Assembly (NCBI RefSeq): GCF_007741535.1 | Contig: NZ_CP036525.1 | Coordinates: forward strand, 6,944,001 to 7,008,000 | Source: Rubripirellula lacrimiformis | GTDB lineage: Bacteria; Planctomycetota; Planctomycetia; Pirellulales; Pirellulaceae | Direction of reading: 5' to 3' | DNA length: 64,000 nt | In this document: piece after piece, positions 24,427 through 35,301 of the stretch | Numbering within the stretch: the first letter of the stretch is position 1 | How the letters are laid out: every line of letters begins with the position of its first letter | Position numbers and translations under genes: made by a program | The notes under the pieces: model-generated | Seen by the model: only the letters and a program-made list of their open reading frames with translations | Database searches by the model: none | Told to the model about the DNA's origin: nothing

Positions 24427-25134
24427 ATGGACGACGAGCAACCCGAAATGCAATCGGCCAACGAAGTCTTCGTAACAACGGTGCTGTTCGAATCGGCGCT
24501 CGGCGTGCTCGCGATCCTGTTGGGCTGGGGATTGGGACCGGACGCCCGCGAGATGATCCCCGAGATTCACTGGTCCGCATTCGTCCCGGCCATCGACTGG
24601 GACGCCGTGATGCCGATCGCCAGCGGAATCGGATACGGTTTTTTGGCTGCATTCCCGATGTTGGCCGCGATCGAGGTCCTACGACGAATTCCATGGGAAC
24701 CCGTCCGAGCCCTGGAACGGCTTAACGACGATGGCGCGGTCGCCGCGCTGTTGCAACTGCGGACGTCGGAAATGATCGTGATCAGCCTGTGCGCGGGAAT
24801 CGGCGAAGAATTGCTGTTCCGCGGCTGGCTGATGTACTGGATCGCCGACGGCTGGACGATGGCGCAATCGGCGGACAGTTCGCCCACGGTTGCGATCGTG
24901 GCTGGCCTGATCGTGTCGTCGATCGCGTTTGGATTGGTGCATCCGTTGACCAAGCTGTACATCGCCGTGGCCGCGGTGATGGGCGTCTATTTCGGCGTCC
25001 TGCTGATGTATTCCGGCAATTTGCTGGTCCCGATCGTCGCCCATGCGACCTACGACGCCTTGCAGTTGATCATGACGGCCAGATCCGGCCGCCGAGAAAA
25101 TTCAGAAAAGAACGGTCGCGTTGCCGCCTCATGA
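24427..25134 (+). CDS. CPBP-family intramembrane metalloprotease (CAAX/Abi-like)
   Basis: This is a 235-residue membrane protein with about five to six hydrophobic segments. It shows the CPBP motifs in order: GEELLFRG at 126-133 (paired glutamates and arginine), FGLVH at 168-172, and HATYD at 206-210, where the histidines bind the catalytic metal. Bacterial CPBP proteins act on membrane-associated substrates; some mature prenylated peptides, give bacteriocin immunity or cut anti-sigma factors. The substrate cannot be told here. Its TGA sits at 25132-25134, overlapping possible ATG starts of the next gene, so the two may be co-transcribed. Confidence 0.88.
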   Translation: MDDEQPEMQSANEVFVTTVLFESALGVLAILLGWGLGPDAREMIPEIHWSAFVPAIDWDAVMPIASGIGYGFLAAFPMLAAIEVLRRIPWEPVRALERLNDDGAVAALLQLRTSEMIVISLCAGIGEELLFRGWLMYWIADGWTMAQSADSSPTVAIVAGLIVSSIAFGLVHPLTKLYIAVAAVMGVYFGVLLMYSGNLLVPIVAHATYDALQLIMTARSGRRENSEKNGRVAAS

Positions 25135-25181
25135 TGGGCTACTCTATTAGGGTTCTCTGGCCTCCCTACGAGAATCCCTCC

Positions 25182-27629
25182 GTGAAGCACCCCACCGCTG
25201 CAGCCTGCCTAGCATCTTTTCTGTTCACCGCTGGATGGATCGCGACTGCCTGCCCATCGGCGATTGCCGAACCGACGACTAGCGCCACCGACGAACATTT
25301 GCGTTTCTTTGAATCGCGAATCCGTCCGCTATTGATCCGCCGTTGCTATGAATGCCATAGCGGCGAAGATCGGGAAGGCGGCCTTCGTCTGGACACGGCC
25401 AATTCACTGACCGCCGGCGGCGATAGCGGTCCAGCGGCGATTGCCGGGGATCCCGACGCCAGCCTGTTGGTCGCTGCGATTCGGTACGACGGACTGGAAA
25501 TGCCGCCCGACGAACCACTGTCGGCCACTGAAAAAGGCGACATCGAACGCTGGATCCGCGATGGCGCCGCCTGGCCCATCCAAACCGAAGCGGGCCACGG
25601 CGAAACCGATCTCGACGATGCCCCATGGTGGGCGGCCGAACCGATCACACGCCCCGTGGTACCGGCACCGGTCCCCGGCGTCGATTCGCCAACTGCGATC
25701 GATCGATTTATCGACGCCCAATTGGATGCCCAGGGACTGCACCGTGCACCACACACCGATCGGCGCAGCCTGATTCGCCGGCTTTCCTATGACCTGCTGG
25801 GCGTGCCGCCGTCCCCCGACGCGATTCGTCAATTCGTCCAGGACCGTCGCCCCAACGCATACGCCCGACTGGTCGAATCGATGTTTGCCGACCCGGCCTA
25901 CGGCACTCGCATGGGTCGCCTGTGGCTAGACCTGGTTCGCTATGCCGAATCCGACGGGTACCGTGCCGACGCGTATCGCCCACAGGCTTGGCGTTATCGA
26001 GACTTCGTTGTCGACGCGTTCAATTCAAAAATGCCCTACGACGAATTCGTGCAGTTGCAAATTGCCGGTGACGAAATCGCGCCCAACGACGACCGGGCGC
26101 TCGCCGCGGCCGGATTTTTGCGGCTTGGTATTTTCGAATACAACCAGCGGGATGCCGAAGGCCAGTGGGAGGTCATCGTTGACGAGATGACGGATGTCAC
26201 CGCGGACGTCTTCCTGTCGACCGGACTGGCCTGTGCGAAATGTCACGACCACAAATTCGATCCGATCCCACGATCCGATTACTTTCGGTTTCGCAGCGTT
26301 TTTGAACCGGTTCTATTCGTCGACCGACAACAGCCACCCCCACCATCGCGCGAAGTCCAATCGTTATTGGATGAACTGCGGGCGGTTGAATCCGACACGC
26401 TTGAAAAGATGGGCGAAGCACAGGTCGATCGCTTTCCCGAAGAAGTGCAAGCGGCGTATCGAAAACCCGCGGCGAATCGCAACAGCTATGAACACCAATT
26501 GCATTACATCGTCGCCCGCCAAGTGGTCGAAGAAGCGTTGCAGGACGGCAAGATCAAGTCCGCGTTGGGCAAAGAACGATACGAACGCCGTGCCGAAATT
26601 CTTCGCCAATTGGACCAACGGGATGCCAACCCGTACGCACCTGCCGATCTGATTAGCGTCGTCGATGCCGAGGGCGAAATCCGGCCAACCCGGTTACCGG
26701 GCCGCAGCCAGGGCAAACAGTTTTCGCCTGGCGTGCCAGAAATTTTTGGTGGCCAGGACTTGGCCCCAACGCCACCGATCGACGCGCCATCGTCGACCGG
26801 CCGACGTTCCGCACTGGCGCGTTGGATCACCGATGCCCACAATCCGATCACCCCGCGAGTGATGGTCAATCGATTGTGGCAGTATCACTTTGGTCAAGGA
26901 TTAGCGACTAGCCCGAATGACTTTGGTCGCTTGGGGCAACCGCCCAGCCATCCTGAACTGCTAGATCATTTGGCCAACCGATTGGTGGATTCGGGTTGGT
27001 CGATCGAAGCGATCCAGCGCGAACTGGTCACCAGCGCGACCTACCAACAATCTGCGATCCATCCCGACGCCGAATCCGCTCTTGCGATCGATGCATCCAA
27101 CCGACTGCATTGGCATCGCACGGTTCGCCGATTGGATGCCGAGCAATATCGCGACACCCTGTTGGTTGCGATGGACAACTTGATCGATCAAATGAACGGT
27201 CCTGGTCCATCGGGTACCCAAGGCCGTCGTTCCATTTATATCCGACGATATCGCAATCGAACGGACGAAATGCTGGGGGCGTTGGACGCCCCGCCCGGCA
27301 TCGTTGGAACCGCCAAACGCGATGTCACGACGACCGCTCCCCAGTCGTTGATGATGCTGAACAACGCCCGCATCCTGCACACCGCAGCTCAGTTTGCGTC
27401 TCGAGTTCGCAAGGACGTCCAAACGCCGCAGTCTGGTTCTTCCGACGGAGTCATCGCCGACGATTTCGCAGAGCAATTCATTGACCGGGCGCACCAGATC
27501 CTGACCGGATCCCCCGCCGATCCGGTCACAATCGAATTGCTTGGCCCGTTGGTGACCAGCGGCGAAACCGGTCAGGTCGATGCCTGTCACGTACTGCTAA
27601 ACAGCAACGCATTCTTGTTCGTGGAATAG
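25182..27629 (+). CDS. Secreted planctomycete cytochrome / DUF1549-DUF1553 protein
   Basis: From the GTG at 25182 the protein has 815 residues and a clean signal peptide (KHPTAAACLASFLFTAGWIA, ending near A29); an ATG at 25131 would add 17 residues that spoil it. A PSCyt1-type haem motif CYECH lies at 55-59. The DUF1549 region (about 135-350) contains a second CxxCH-type motif, CAKCH, at 351-355, followed by DHKFDPI. The DUF1553 region (about 530-800) holds ALARWITDAHNPITPRVMVN and NRLWQYHFG. This family is greatly expanded in planctomycetes; a periplasmic redox or polymer-degradation role has been suggested but is not settled. A DUF1501 gene follows after 10 nt, the usual pairing. Confidence 0.9.
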   Translation: MKHPTAAACLASFLFTAGWIATACPSAIAEPTTSATDEHLRFFESRIRPLLIRRCYECHSGEDREGGLRLDTANSLTAGGDSGPAAIAGDPDASLLVAAIRYDGLEMPPDEPLSATEKGDIERWIRDGAAWPIQTEAGHGETDLDDAPWWAAEPITRPVVPAPVPGVDSPTAIDRFIDAQLDAQGLHRAPHTDRRSLIRRLSYDLLGVPPSPDAIRQFVQDRRPNAYARLVESMFADPAYGTRMGRLWLDLVRYAESDGYRADAYRPQAWRYRDFVVDAFNSKMPYDEFVQLQIAGDEIAPNDDRALAAAGFLRLGIFEYNQRDAEGQWEVIVDEMTDVTADVFLSTGLACAKCHDHKFDPIPRSDYFRFRSVFEPVLFVDRQQPPPPSREVQSLLDELRAVESDTLEKMGEAQVDRFPEEVQAAYRKPAANRNSYEHQLHYIVARQVVEEALQDGKIKSALGKERYERRAEILRQLDQRDANPYAPADLISVVDAEGEIRPTRLPGRSQGKQFSPGVPEIFGGQDLAPTPPIDAPSSTGRRSALARWITDAHNPITPRVMVNRLWQYHFGQGLATSPNDFGRLGQPPSHPELLDHLANRLVDSGWSIEAIQRELVTSATYQQSAIHPDAESALAIDASNRLHWHRTVRRLDAEQYRDTLLVAMDNLIDQMNGPGPSGTQGRRSIYIRRYRNRTDEMLGALDAPPGIVGTAKRDVTTTAPQSLMMLNNARILHTAAQFASRVRKDVQTPQSGSSDGVIADDFAEQFIDRAHQILTGSPADPVTIELLGPLVTSGETGQVDACHVLLNSNAFLFVE

Positions 27630-27639
27630 GCCCTTTCCG

Positions 27640-29088
27640 ATGAAACCGAACCAATCCAGTCTGTGCCGCCGCGCCGGGGTCCCGCATGTCCAGACGATGC
27701 GCAGCCGTCGTGAATTCTTAGCATCCGCCGGCGCCGGTTTTGGCGCAGTAGCGCTGCAAGGATTGATGGCCGAAACCGCGATGGCCGAATCGACATCGCC
27801 CATCGGACTGCATCATGCACCGACGGCGAAAAGCGTGATCTTTCTGTTCATGGAAGGCGGCCCGAGCCAGATGGACACGTTCGACCGCAAACCGCTGTTG
27901 AATGAATTGGCCGGGAAAGATCTCCCCACCAGCTTCAAAGCACCGATCCTGGCGATGGGCGAAAAGAACGCCCCGCTGTTAGCATCCAAACGGAAATGGT
28001 CACGTCACGGCGAAAGCGGGCTGGAGATCAGTGATTGGTTTCCGCATACCGCTGCCCATGCCGATGACTTGGCGATCATTCGATCTTGCTATGGCGAAGG
28101 CATCAATCATGCCGGCGGCTGCAATTTGATGAACACAGGATCGATCCTGGGCGGACGTCCCTCGCTGGGTTCCTGGATCACCTACGGGCTGGGTACCGAA
28201 AACAAGGACCTGCCCGCGTTTGTGGTCATGAAGGACAAAAAGAGCCAACCGGTCAACGGCGTTCGCAGTTGGGGTCCCGGTTTCATTCCAGCAACCTTTC
28301 AAGGCACCCCGATCGGCGATGGGCCGACCGGCGAAACGATCGCGAATCTAAAACTGCCTGCCGGGATGACCGCCGAACGCCAGATGCGGAAACTCGATTT
28401 GATTACCCAACTGAATCGACAGCATGCGGACCGGCTTGCCGATGTTTCGACATTGGATGCCCGCATCCGATCTTACGAATTGGCGGCCCGCATGCAGGCT
28501 GCTGCACCGGAGGCGGTGGACCTATCGCGTGAATCCGCCGAAACCGAGGCGTTGTACGGATTGGACGACAAACGCACTCAGCCGTACGGCAAAATCTGTT
28601 TGTTGGCGCGGCGGTTGGTCGAACGCGGCGTCCGATTCATCCAACTCTATAGCGGCACCGGCAGCGGCTGGGACGCGCACTCGAACATCGAATCCAATCA
28701 CTCCCGATACTGTGGCGAAGTCGACCGTCCTATCGCCGGACTGTTGTCGGACTTGAAGCGACGTGGCCTGCTGGACGAAACGTTGGTCGTTTGGGGCGGA
28801 GAATTTGGTCGCACGCCGATGAGCGAAAAGGGAGATGGCCGCGATCACAATCCAACCGGGTTCACGATGTGGATGGCCGGTGGCGGCGTCCGCGGTGGGC
28901 AAACCATCGGTGCGACCGACGAATTGGGGCTGTACGCGATCGAGAATCGGGCCCACGTCCACGACGTGCACGCCAGTATCTTGCACCTGATGGGACTGGA
29001 CCGACTAAAGTTGTCTTATAATCACCAGGGTCGACTCGAACGCCCGACCGTCAACGAAGGTGAAATGATCCGGCAATTGATCAGCTGA
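27640..29088 (+). CDS. Tat-exported DUF1501 protein
   Basis: This 482-residue protein has an N-terminal twin-arginine signal (RSRREFLASAGAGFGAVALQ). The body matches DUF1501, a sulfatase/alkaline-phosphatase-like fold: FLFMEGGPSQMDTFDRKP near 70, HPTAxADD-like FPHTAAHADDLAIIRSC near 135, GGEFGRTPMSE near 387 and DHNPTGFTMWMAGGGVRGG at 399-417. It follows the DUF1549/DUF1553 gene by 10 nt and is almost certainly in the same transcript. Families of this pair are consistently adjacent in planctomycetes, which suggests a joint exported function that is still undefined. A short signal-like stretch precedes the Tat motif, so a start near residue 21 is possible. Confidence 0.9.
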   Translation: MKPNQSSLCRRAGVPHVQTMRSRREFLASAGAGFGAVALQGLMAETAMAESTSPIGLHHAPTAKSVIFLFMEGGPSQMDTFDRKPLLNELAGKDLPTSFKAPILAMGEKNAPLLASKRKWSRHGESGLEISDWFPHTAAHADDLAIIRSCYGEGINHAGGCNLMNTGSILGGRPSLGSWITYGLGTENKDLPAFVVMKDKKSQPVNGVRSWGPGFIPATFQGTPIGDGPTGETIANLKLPAGMTAERQMRKLDLITQLNRQHADRLADVSTLDARIRSYELAARMQAAAPEAVDLSRESAETEALYGLDDKRTQPYGKICLLARRLVERGVRFIQLYSGTGSGWDAHSNIESNHSRYCGEVDRPIAGLLSDLKRRGLLDETLVVWGGEFGRTPMSEKGDGRDHNPTGFTMWMAGGGVRGGQTIGATDELGLYAIENRAHVHDVHASILHLMGLDRLKLSYNHQGRLERPTVNEGEMIRQLIS

Positions 29089-29243
29089 TTCGGTTGATCG
29101 GTTCTGTGAAAATCATGTCATCGGCCGTTTCGGCTAATTCGCGTGCCGACATTTGGCCAACGATCCACGGGACCGCACGGTTGGTGTTGACGCGATCCCG
29201 TTCTGATCCCCCCCATCCCAAATTCCGACGAAAGTCTTTCCAC

Positions 29244-30266
29244 ATGCGTTTGTTTGCAATCCTGTGCTTCTCTTTGGCCGTCATTTCTTGTTCCCAAGCG
29301 GACGACGGTCCGCTGGTTTACCAGGGCGAATCGGGGCCAGGTGCGGGGCGACACATCGTTTTCCTAGCCGGTGACCACGAATACCGCAGCGAAGAAGCTT
29401 TGCCAGCGATGGCACGCGTCATGGCAAAGAACCTGGGTTTCAAGTGCACGGTACTGTTCAACGTGGATCCGGAAACCGGATTCATCCATCCGGGCAACAG
29501 CAATATGCCGCATACCGATGTGATCGAAACGGCCGATCTGTTGGTGTTTGGACTTCGATTTCAAAATTTCCCGGCCGAACAGATGCAGCCGATCGTGGAC
29601 TATTTGGAACGCGGTGGCCCCGTCGTGGGGACGCGAACGAGCACCCATGCGTTCAAGATTCCCGCCAATTCGGCGTTCGCCAGATTTGACCACCAGTATC
29701 GTGGCGAGGAAATGAAAGGCGGTTTTGGCCGCCAAATCTTGGGCGAAACCTGGGTCAGCCACTACGGCAAAAACCACGTGATGAGCACTCGATTGGACAT
29801 CGTGCCGGAACAGGCCGATCACCCGATCCTGCGAGGCGTCAAAAATCCGTGGGTCGAAGCCGGTGGATACTGGGTCGATCCGATGCCCGGCAGCCTCGTG
29901 CTGGCCAACGCCCAACCGTTGGACGGGATGACGCCAGATTCGCCGCCGGCAAAGGACAAGTCGCCCTGCCCGGGCGTCTGGGTCCGCACCTATACCGGCA
30001 AAGATGACCAGAGCGGCCGAGTATTCACGACGACCTACGGTGCCAGCGAAGACCTGCGAAACGATGGATTTCGCCGCATGTTGATCAACGGCAGCATGTG
30101 GGCGATGGGAATGGAAGATGCGATCACCGGGGATTTGAACGTCGACCTGGTCGGCCCCTATCACCCGTCGACATTCCGTTTCAACGGATTTCGCCGCGGC
30201 GTGCGTCCGCTAGACCTGGCGGGATGGGACACCCCCATCATGGCCCCGTCCAAACCCACCAAGTAA
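29244..30266 (+). CDS. Exported ThuA-like (glutamine-amidotransferase-like) protein
   Basis: Starting at the ATG at 29244, the 340-residue product has a signal peptide whose end (VISC at about 13-16) could also be a lipobox. The rest matches the ThuA / trehalose-utilisation fold: [18 protein letters not shown] near 40, [14 protein letters not shown] near 110, [18 protein letters not shown] near 137, and [11 protein letters not shown] near 205. ThuA-like domains resemble class I glutamine amidotransferases, usually without the full catalytic set, and in planctomycetes often accompany sugar-degrading gene sets. Residues upstream of the ATG are in frame but do not look like a signal. It lies 155 nt after the DUF1501 gene. 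Confidence 0.85.
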   Translation: MRLFAILCFSLAVISCSQADDGPLVYQGESGPGAGRHIVFLAGDHEYRSEEALPAMARVMAKNLGFKCTVLFNVDPETGFIHPGNSNMPHTDVIETADLLVFGLRFQNFPAEQMQPIVDYLERGGPVVGTRTSTHAFKIPANSAFARFDHQYRGEEMKGGFGRQILGETWVSHYGKNHVMSTRLDIVPEQADHPILRGVKNPWVEAGGYWVDPMPGSLVLANAQPLDGMTPDSPPAKDKSPCPGVWVRTYTGKDDQSGRVFTTTYGASEDLRNDGFRRMLINGSMWAMGMEDAITGDLNVDLVGPYHPSTFRFNGFRRGVRPLDLAGWDTPIMAPSKPTK

Positions 30267-30423
30267 CCGGAAACGGCTGATTAGTCGCGTTTGTCCCGTC
30301 CTCTACGGGTCGGCGATGTTTTGTTATTCTGGCCGGGAATTTGCCCGAGCGCATGCAAGTGCGCCTGCCTTGACCGGCGGCGCGTGGACATCTGAACAAC
30401 AAATCTCTGCTGGAATTATACCT

Positions 30424-33400
30424 GTGCCCGCCCGCGACGACATCAAAACCATCTTGATCATTGGCAGTGGTCCCATCGTGATCGGCCAAGCCTGCGAGTT
30501 CGACTATTCAGGAACTCAGGCCTGCAAGGCGCTTCGCGAGGAGGGGTACCGGGTCGTCCTGGTCAACAGCAACCCCGCCACGATCATGACCGATCCTGGT
30601 ACCGCTGACGCAACCTACATCGAACCGCTGTCCTGGCAGATGATCGAAAAGATCATCGAAAAGGAACGCCCCGATGCACTGCTGCCGACATTGGGTGGCC
30701 AGACCGCGCTGAACGCAGCGATGGAACTGGAAGCCAACGGGGTGCTGGAAAAGTACAACGTGGAAATGATCGGGGCCAACACCAAGGTCATCGCCAAAGC
30801 CGAAGAACGTGACCAGTTCAAAGAGGCAATGGAAAAGATCGGACTGGATGTCTGCGAAGGGTACACCGTGCACACCTTGGAAGAGGCTCGCGCGGCGCTC
30901 AAGAAAGTCGGACTGCCAGCGGTCGTGCGTCCCAGCTTTACGATGGGCGGATCCGGATCAGCCATCGCCTACAACAAAGACGAATTCGATTCGCTTTGCC
31001 AAAACGGACTGGATCAATCACCGGTGACCGAAGTGCTGATCGAAGAATCGATCATCGGTTGGAAAGAATACGAAATGGAAGTGATGCGCGACGTGGATGA
31101 CAACGTCGTCATCATTTGCAGCATCGAAAACTTTGACGCGATGGGCGTTCACACGGGAGACTCGATCACTGTCGCGCCAGCGCAAACGTTGACCGACCGA
31201 GAGTACCAACGGATGCGTGACGCTTCGCTGGCCGTGATCCGCGAAATCGGTGTCGAAACCGGTGGTAGCAACATCCAGTTTGCGATCAAACCCGACACCG
31301 GTCGAATGATCGTGATCGAGATGAACCCGCGGGTTAGCCGATCCAGTGCGCTGGCCAGCAAAGCGACCGGGTTCCCGATCGCTAAGATCGCCGCCAAGCT
31401 AGCCGTTGGCTATCGGTTGTGGGAATTGCCCAACGACATCACACAAAAAACAAAAGCCTGTTTCGAACCGACGATCGATTACGTCGTCACCAAGATCCCT
31501 CGCTTCGCCTTCGAAAAGTTTCCCGAAGCCGATGCGACGCTGACCACGCAAATGAAAAGCGTTGGCGAAACGATGGCGATCGGACGAAGTTTCCGAGAAT
31601 CGTTTCAAAAGGCGATGCGTGGATTGGAAGTCGGCGCCTTCGGACTCGGCAGCGATAACCGCGACAAGTGGGGCACCGAAGAACAGCCCGACATGGACGA
31701 GATCACTGCCAAACTGAGCACGCCCAACGCGGAACGGATCTTCCATATCCGTTACGCGATGAAGGCCGGCATGTCGATCGACCAAATCCACGAAATCACT
31801 CATATCGATGTTTGGTTCTTGGATCACCTGTCTCAGATCATCGAAGAAGAAACTCGTCTGATTGAAATCGGGTCACTGGCGAAGATCACTCGCGATGATC
31901 TGTGGACGGCCAAACGAAACGGTTTCTCGGACCGCCAATTGGCGCACATCTTCGGAACCACCGAAACCAAAGTTCGCACCAAACGATTGGAACTGGGACT
32001 CCGCCCCGTGTTCAAGAGTGTGGACACCTGTGCGGCCGAATTCGAAGCCTACACGCCGTACTACTACAGCACCTATGAAGCGGAAACCGAATTGCCGCCC
32101 AAGGGCGACAAGAAACGCATCATGATTTTGGGTGGCGGTCCCAACCGTATCGGACAGGGGATCGAATTCGATTACTGCTGCTGTCACGCTAGTTACGCGC
32201 TTCGCGAAATTGGCATCGAAAGCGTGATGGTCAACAGCAACCCGGAAACGGTCAGCACCGATTACGACACATCCGACATCCTGTTCTTTGAACCGCTAAC
32301 GATCGAAGACGTGTTGAACATCTGCGACGCTGTTCAACCCGATGGCGTGATCGTGCAGTTCGGCGGACAGACGCCGCTGAACCTGGCTCGCGGATTGCAA
32401 GAAGCGGGCGTGCCAATCATCGGCACCAGTGTCGACACGATTGACGCTGCCGAGGACCGCGAACTGTTCCAGCAACTGATCAACGAACTGGGACTGCGAC
32501 AGCCACCGAGCGGCATCGCCCGGAACATGGAAGAAGCCCGCCGCGAAGGCAAACTGATCGGCTTCCCGATGCTGGTTCGCCCTAGCTTTGTGCTGGGGGG
32601 GCGAGCGATGGAAATCTGCTATGACCAACCTCAGTTTGAACGCTACGTTGCCGAAGCCTTTGTTGTCGCCGATGGCCAACCGGTCCTGATCGACCGCTTC
32701 CTAGAAGACGCGACCGAAGTCGACGTGGATGCGGTTTCCGACGGCACCGATTGTGTGATCATGGGCATCATGGAACACATCGAAGAGGCCGGCGTCCACT
32801 CCGGCGACTCGGCTTGTGCGATCCCACCGTTCAGTTTGTCGCCTGCCGTCATCGACGAGATCCGCGAATCCACCAAACGGCTTGCCAAACGATTGCAAGT
32901 CATCGGCTTGATGAACATTCAATTTGCGATCAAGCAGGAAGCCGACGGACCGATCGTCTACATCCTGGAAGTCAACCCGCGTGCCAGCCGCACGGCGCCG
33001 TTCGTGGCCAAGGCCACCGGTGTCCCCTTGGCGGGAATCGCAACCAAGGTGATGGCCGGCATGACGCTGAAAGAATTGGGCATCACGTCCGAACCGATCC
33101 CACGGCACGTGTCGATCAAAGAAAGCGTGTTCCCGTTCCGCAAATTCGCGGGCGTCGACATCGTGCTGGGGCCAGAAATGCGAAGCACCGGCGAAGTGAT
33201 GGGGATCAGCAACGATTTCTCGATCGCATTTGCGAAAAGCCAAATCGCAGCCGGCAGCGTGCTTCCCGAATCGGGCAAGATTTTCATGAGCCTGTCGTCC
33301 CGCAATAAAGAAGCGGCGATCGCCATCGGCACCGAACTGATCAGCCTTGGATTCGAGATTTTGGCGACTTCGGGAACCGCAGCCCGATTGAAGGAAGGCG

Positions 33401-33675
33401 GCGTCGCTGTCACCCAGGTCAAAAAATTGGCCGAGGGACATCCGAATCTGATCGACTACCTGAAGAACGACGACGTGCAATTGATCCTCAATACGCCTAG
33501 CGGCAAGGGCGCGCGAACCGACGAAGGCCGGATTCGAGCTGCCGCTGTCCAAGCCGGGGTCCCCTGCATCACGACGATCGCGGCCGCAGAAGTTGCCGTC
33601 AAAGCAATGAAGGCGATGAACGAAGGATCGATGGAAGTCGAATCCCTGCAAAAACGATACGCCGACGCAGAATAA
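30424..33675 (+). CDS. carB: Carbamoyl-phosphate synthase, large subunit
   Basis: CarB makes carbamoyl phosphate from bicarbonate, ATP and ammonia for arginine and pyrimidine synthesis. The 1083-residue length is normal. The start is taken as the GTG at 30424 because family homology begins at [20 protein letters not shown]. The two homologous halves are clear: the first ATP-grasp unit has [18 protein letters not shown] and [13 protein letters not shown]; the second begins at [20 protein letters not shown] and has [12 protein letters not shown] and [11 protein letters not shown]. The allosteric MGS-like domain covers about 940-1060. No carA is next to it in the window. The gene stands alone between the ThuA-like gene and the NtrC-type gene; an in-frame upstream stretch to 30316 looks non-coding. 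Confidence 0.97.
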   Translation: MPARDDIKTILIIGSGPIVIGQACEFDYSGTQACKALREEGYRVVLVNSNPATIMTDPGTADATYIEPLSWQMIEKIIEKERPDALLPTLGGQTALNAAMELEANGVLEKYNVEMIGANTKVIAKAEERDQFKEAMEKIGLDVCEGYTVHTLEEARAALKKVGLPAVVRPSFTMGGSGSAIAYNKDEFDSLCQNGLDQSPVTEVLIEESIIGWKEYEMEVMRDVDDNVVIICSIENFDAMGVHTGDSITVAPAQTLTDREYQRMRDASLAVIREIGVETGGSNIQFAIKPDTGRMIVIEMNPRVSRSSALASKATGFPIAKIAAKLAVGYRLWELPNDITQKTKACFEPTIDYVVTKIPRFAFEKFPEADATLTTQMKSVGETMAIGRSFRESFQKAMRGLEVGAFGLGSDNRDKWGTEEQPDMDEITAKLSTPNAERIFHIRYAMKAGMSIDQIHEITHIDVWFLDHLSQIIEEETRLIEIGSLAKITRDDLWTAKRNGFSDRQLAHIFGTTETKVRTKRLELGLRPVFKSVDTCAAEFEAYTPYYYSTYEAETELPPKGDKKRIMILGGGPNRIGQGIEFDYCCCHASYALREIGIESVMVNSNPETVSTDYDTSDILFFEPLTIEDVLNICDAVQPDGVIVQFGGQTPLNLARGLQEAGVPIIGTSVDTIDAAEDRELFQQLINELGLRQPPSGIARNMEEARREGKLIGFPMLVRPSFVLGGRAMEICYDQPQFERYVAEAFVVADGQPVLIDRFLEDATEVDVDAVSDGTDCVIMGIMEHIEEAGVHSGDSACAIPPFSLSPAVIDEIRESTKRLAKRLQVIGLMNIQFAIKQEADGPIVYILEVNPRASRTAPFVAKATGVPLAGIATKVMAGMTLKELGITSEPIPRHVSIKESVFPFRKFAGVDIVLGPEMRSTGEVMGISNDFSIAFAKSQIAAGSVLPESGKIFMSLSSRNKEAAIAIGTELISLGFEILATSGTAARLKEGGVAVTQVKKLAEGHPNLIDYLKNDDVQLILNTPSGKGARTDEGRIRAAAVQAGVPCITTIAAAEVAVKAMKAMNEGSMEVESLQKRYADAE

Positions 33676-33690
33676 GGCGTATCCGCCCAA

Positions 33691-33733
33691 GTCGCCGGAC
33701 GAATCCTCGGGGCCCACCCGAATCTCCGGCGAC
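33691..33733 (+). terminator. Hairpin downstream of carB
   Basis: GTCGCCGGA at 33691-33699 is the reverse complement of TCCGGCGAC at 33725-33733, with a G/C-rich loop of 25 nt. It begins 16 nt after the carB stop. There is no T-run, so it is either a factor-dependent terminator, an RNA 3'-end stabiliser, or chance. Confidence 0.35.
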
Positions 33734-33825
33734 CAATGTCGATAGCGTCGATGCAGATTTTGAAATGATGCTGGTCCACAACGGTCATTTTCCAACGCTT
33801 CCAATCCTCTTGTCTCGCTGACGTC

Positions 33826-35301
33826 ATGCCATCCGATTCCGACGCCGCCAACCCCTTTGACCCAGCCGTTCTGAAACTGCTGGTCGTCGATAACGAAGCG
33901 GCACACGCACGTGCGATGACAGAGAGTTTGGAAAAGGTTGGCTATCGGTGCGAGGTCGCAACCAGTGGCCCCGAAGCGGCCAAACTGATCCAACGCGAAA
34001 CCTACGATATCGTGATCACCGACATGGTGATGAACGACGTGGACGGCATGAAGATCCTGAACCTGGCCAAGGAGCGGTTGCCGGACTGCGAGGTCGTGAT
34101 GGTGACCGGACATGCCACCGTTCCGATCGCCGTCGAAGCGATGCAGAAGGGTGCGTTCAATTTCTTAGAAAAACCGATCACGCCGGCCCGTTTGCGAGCG
34201 ATCGCCGAGAAGGCTGCCAATGCCGTTTTCCTGCGCCGCGAAAACACCGAACTGCATCAACGGCTAGATGAACGCTTCGGTTTCGAAGGCATCATCTACA
34301 CCAGCAAGAAAATGCAGGACGTGATCGATCGCGTCCGCCGAATTGCCGCTACCGATGCCACGGTCTTGATCACCGGCGAAAACGGTACCGGCAAAGAAGT
34401 CATCGCCCAAGCGATCCACCAAAACAGCCCGCGACGCGCCAAACGCATCGTCGCGATGAACACGGGTGCGATCGCCGAAAACTTGGTCGAAAGCGAACTA
34501 TTCGGACACGTCAAAGGATCCTTTACCGGCGCCGTATCCGACCGCGAAGGTGCGTTCCAGTATGCCAACGGCGGCACTCTGTTCCTGGACGAAGTCGGCG
34601 ACATGCCGATGGCGACCCAGATCAAATTGCTGCGTGTGCTAGAAGAAAACCAGATCACTCGAGTCGGCGACAACAAGACGATCAAGGTCAACGTACGGCT
34701 GATCTCGGCCACCAACCGGCCGCTGGAAGACATGATCGAAGCCGGCACGTTCCGCCGCGACCTGTACCACCGTTTGAAGGTCGTGACGATCGAACTGCCT
34801 GCCCTGCGTGAACGCCGCGAGGATGTTGTTCCGTTGATGGACAGTTTCCGCAAGATGTTCCTGCGACGCCACGACAAGCCATCCACGCATTTCACACCGG
34901 CGGTCACCAAGCGTTTCTTTGCCTACGATTGGCCCGGCAATGTTCGTCAGCTACGTAACTTTGTCGAAACCATGGTCGTGCTGGACACCGACGGAAAGCT
35001 AGACATCGACGACCTGCCGCCTGAATTGGTGGACACCGATTCGGATGCGGCTGTGGACAGCGATTTGGCGATGCCGATGGTCGGCGGCAATAGCGACCTG
35101 ATCGGGAAAAGCCTTAGCGTGATCGAGCGTTGGGCGATCGAGGAAACCTTGAAACTGACCGGCGACAACCGCGAAGAAGCCGCCAAGATTCTGGGGATTG
35201 GTGCCCGCACGCTCTACCGCCGCCTGGACCAATACAAGAAACCCGGTGACGGCACCGACCAGGTGGATGAATCCGATCGCGAAGACGATCACGACGACTG
35301 A
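33826..35301 (+). CDS. NtrC-family sigma-54-dependent response regulator
   Basis: This 491-residue protein has three domains. The receiver (about 15-130) has the acidic pocket VVDNEA, phospho-acceptor D66 in VITDMVMND, T94 and K116. The AAA+ domain (about 150-385) has Walker A GENGTGKE at 184-191, the sigma-54 contact loop as GSFTGA at 231-236 (canonical GAFTGA), Walker B TLFLDE at 251-256 and RDLYHRL. The Fis-type helix-turn-helix is at about 435-475 (NREEAAKILGIGARTLYRRL), followed by an acidic tail. It activates RNA polymerase containing sigma-54 once phosphorylated. No sensor kinase gene is adjacent, so the partner and the signal are unknown. Confidence 0.95.
   Translation: MPSDSDAANPFDPAVLKLLVVDNEAAHARAMTESLEKVGYRCEVATSGPEAAKLIQRETYDIVITDMVMNDVDGMKILNLAKERLPDCEVVMVTGHATVPIAVEAMQKGAFNFLEKPITPARLRAIAEKAANAVFLRRENTELHQRLDERFGFEGIIYTSKKMQDVIDRVRRIAATDATVLITGENGTGKEVIAQAIHQNSPRRAKRIVAMNTGAIAENLVESELFGHVKGSFTGAVSDREGAFQYANGGTLFLDEVGDMPMATQIKLLRVLEENQITRVGDNKTIKVNVRLISATNRPLEDMIEAGTFRRDLYHRLKVVTIELPALRERREDVVPLMDSFRKMFLRRHDKPSTHFTPAVTKRFFAYDWPGNVRQLRNFVETMVVLDTDGKLDIDDLPPELVDTDSDAAVDSDLAMPMVGGNSDLIGKSLSVIERWAIEETLKLTGDNREEAAKILGIGARTLYRRLDQYKKPGDGTDQVDESDREDDHDD

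Noticed and set aside
32701-34113. Minus-strand frame of 470 codons antisense to carB and the NtrC-type gene
   Set aside because: It spans two clearly recognised plus-strand genes and shows no recognisable domains.
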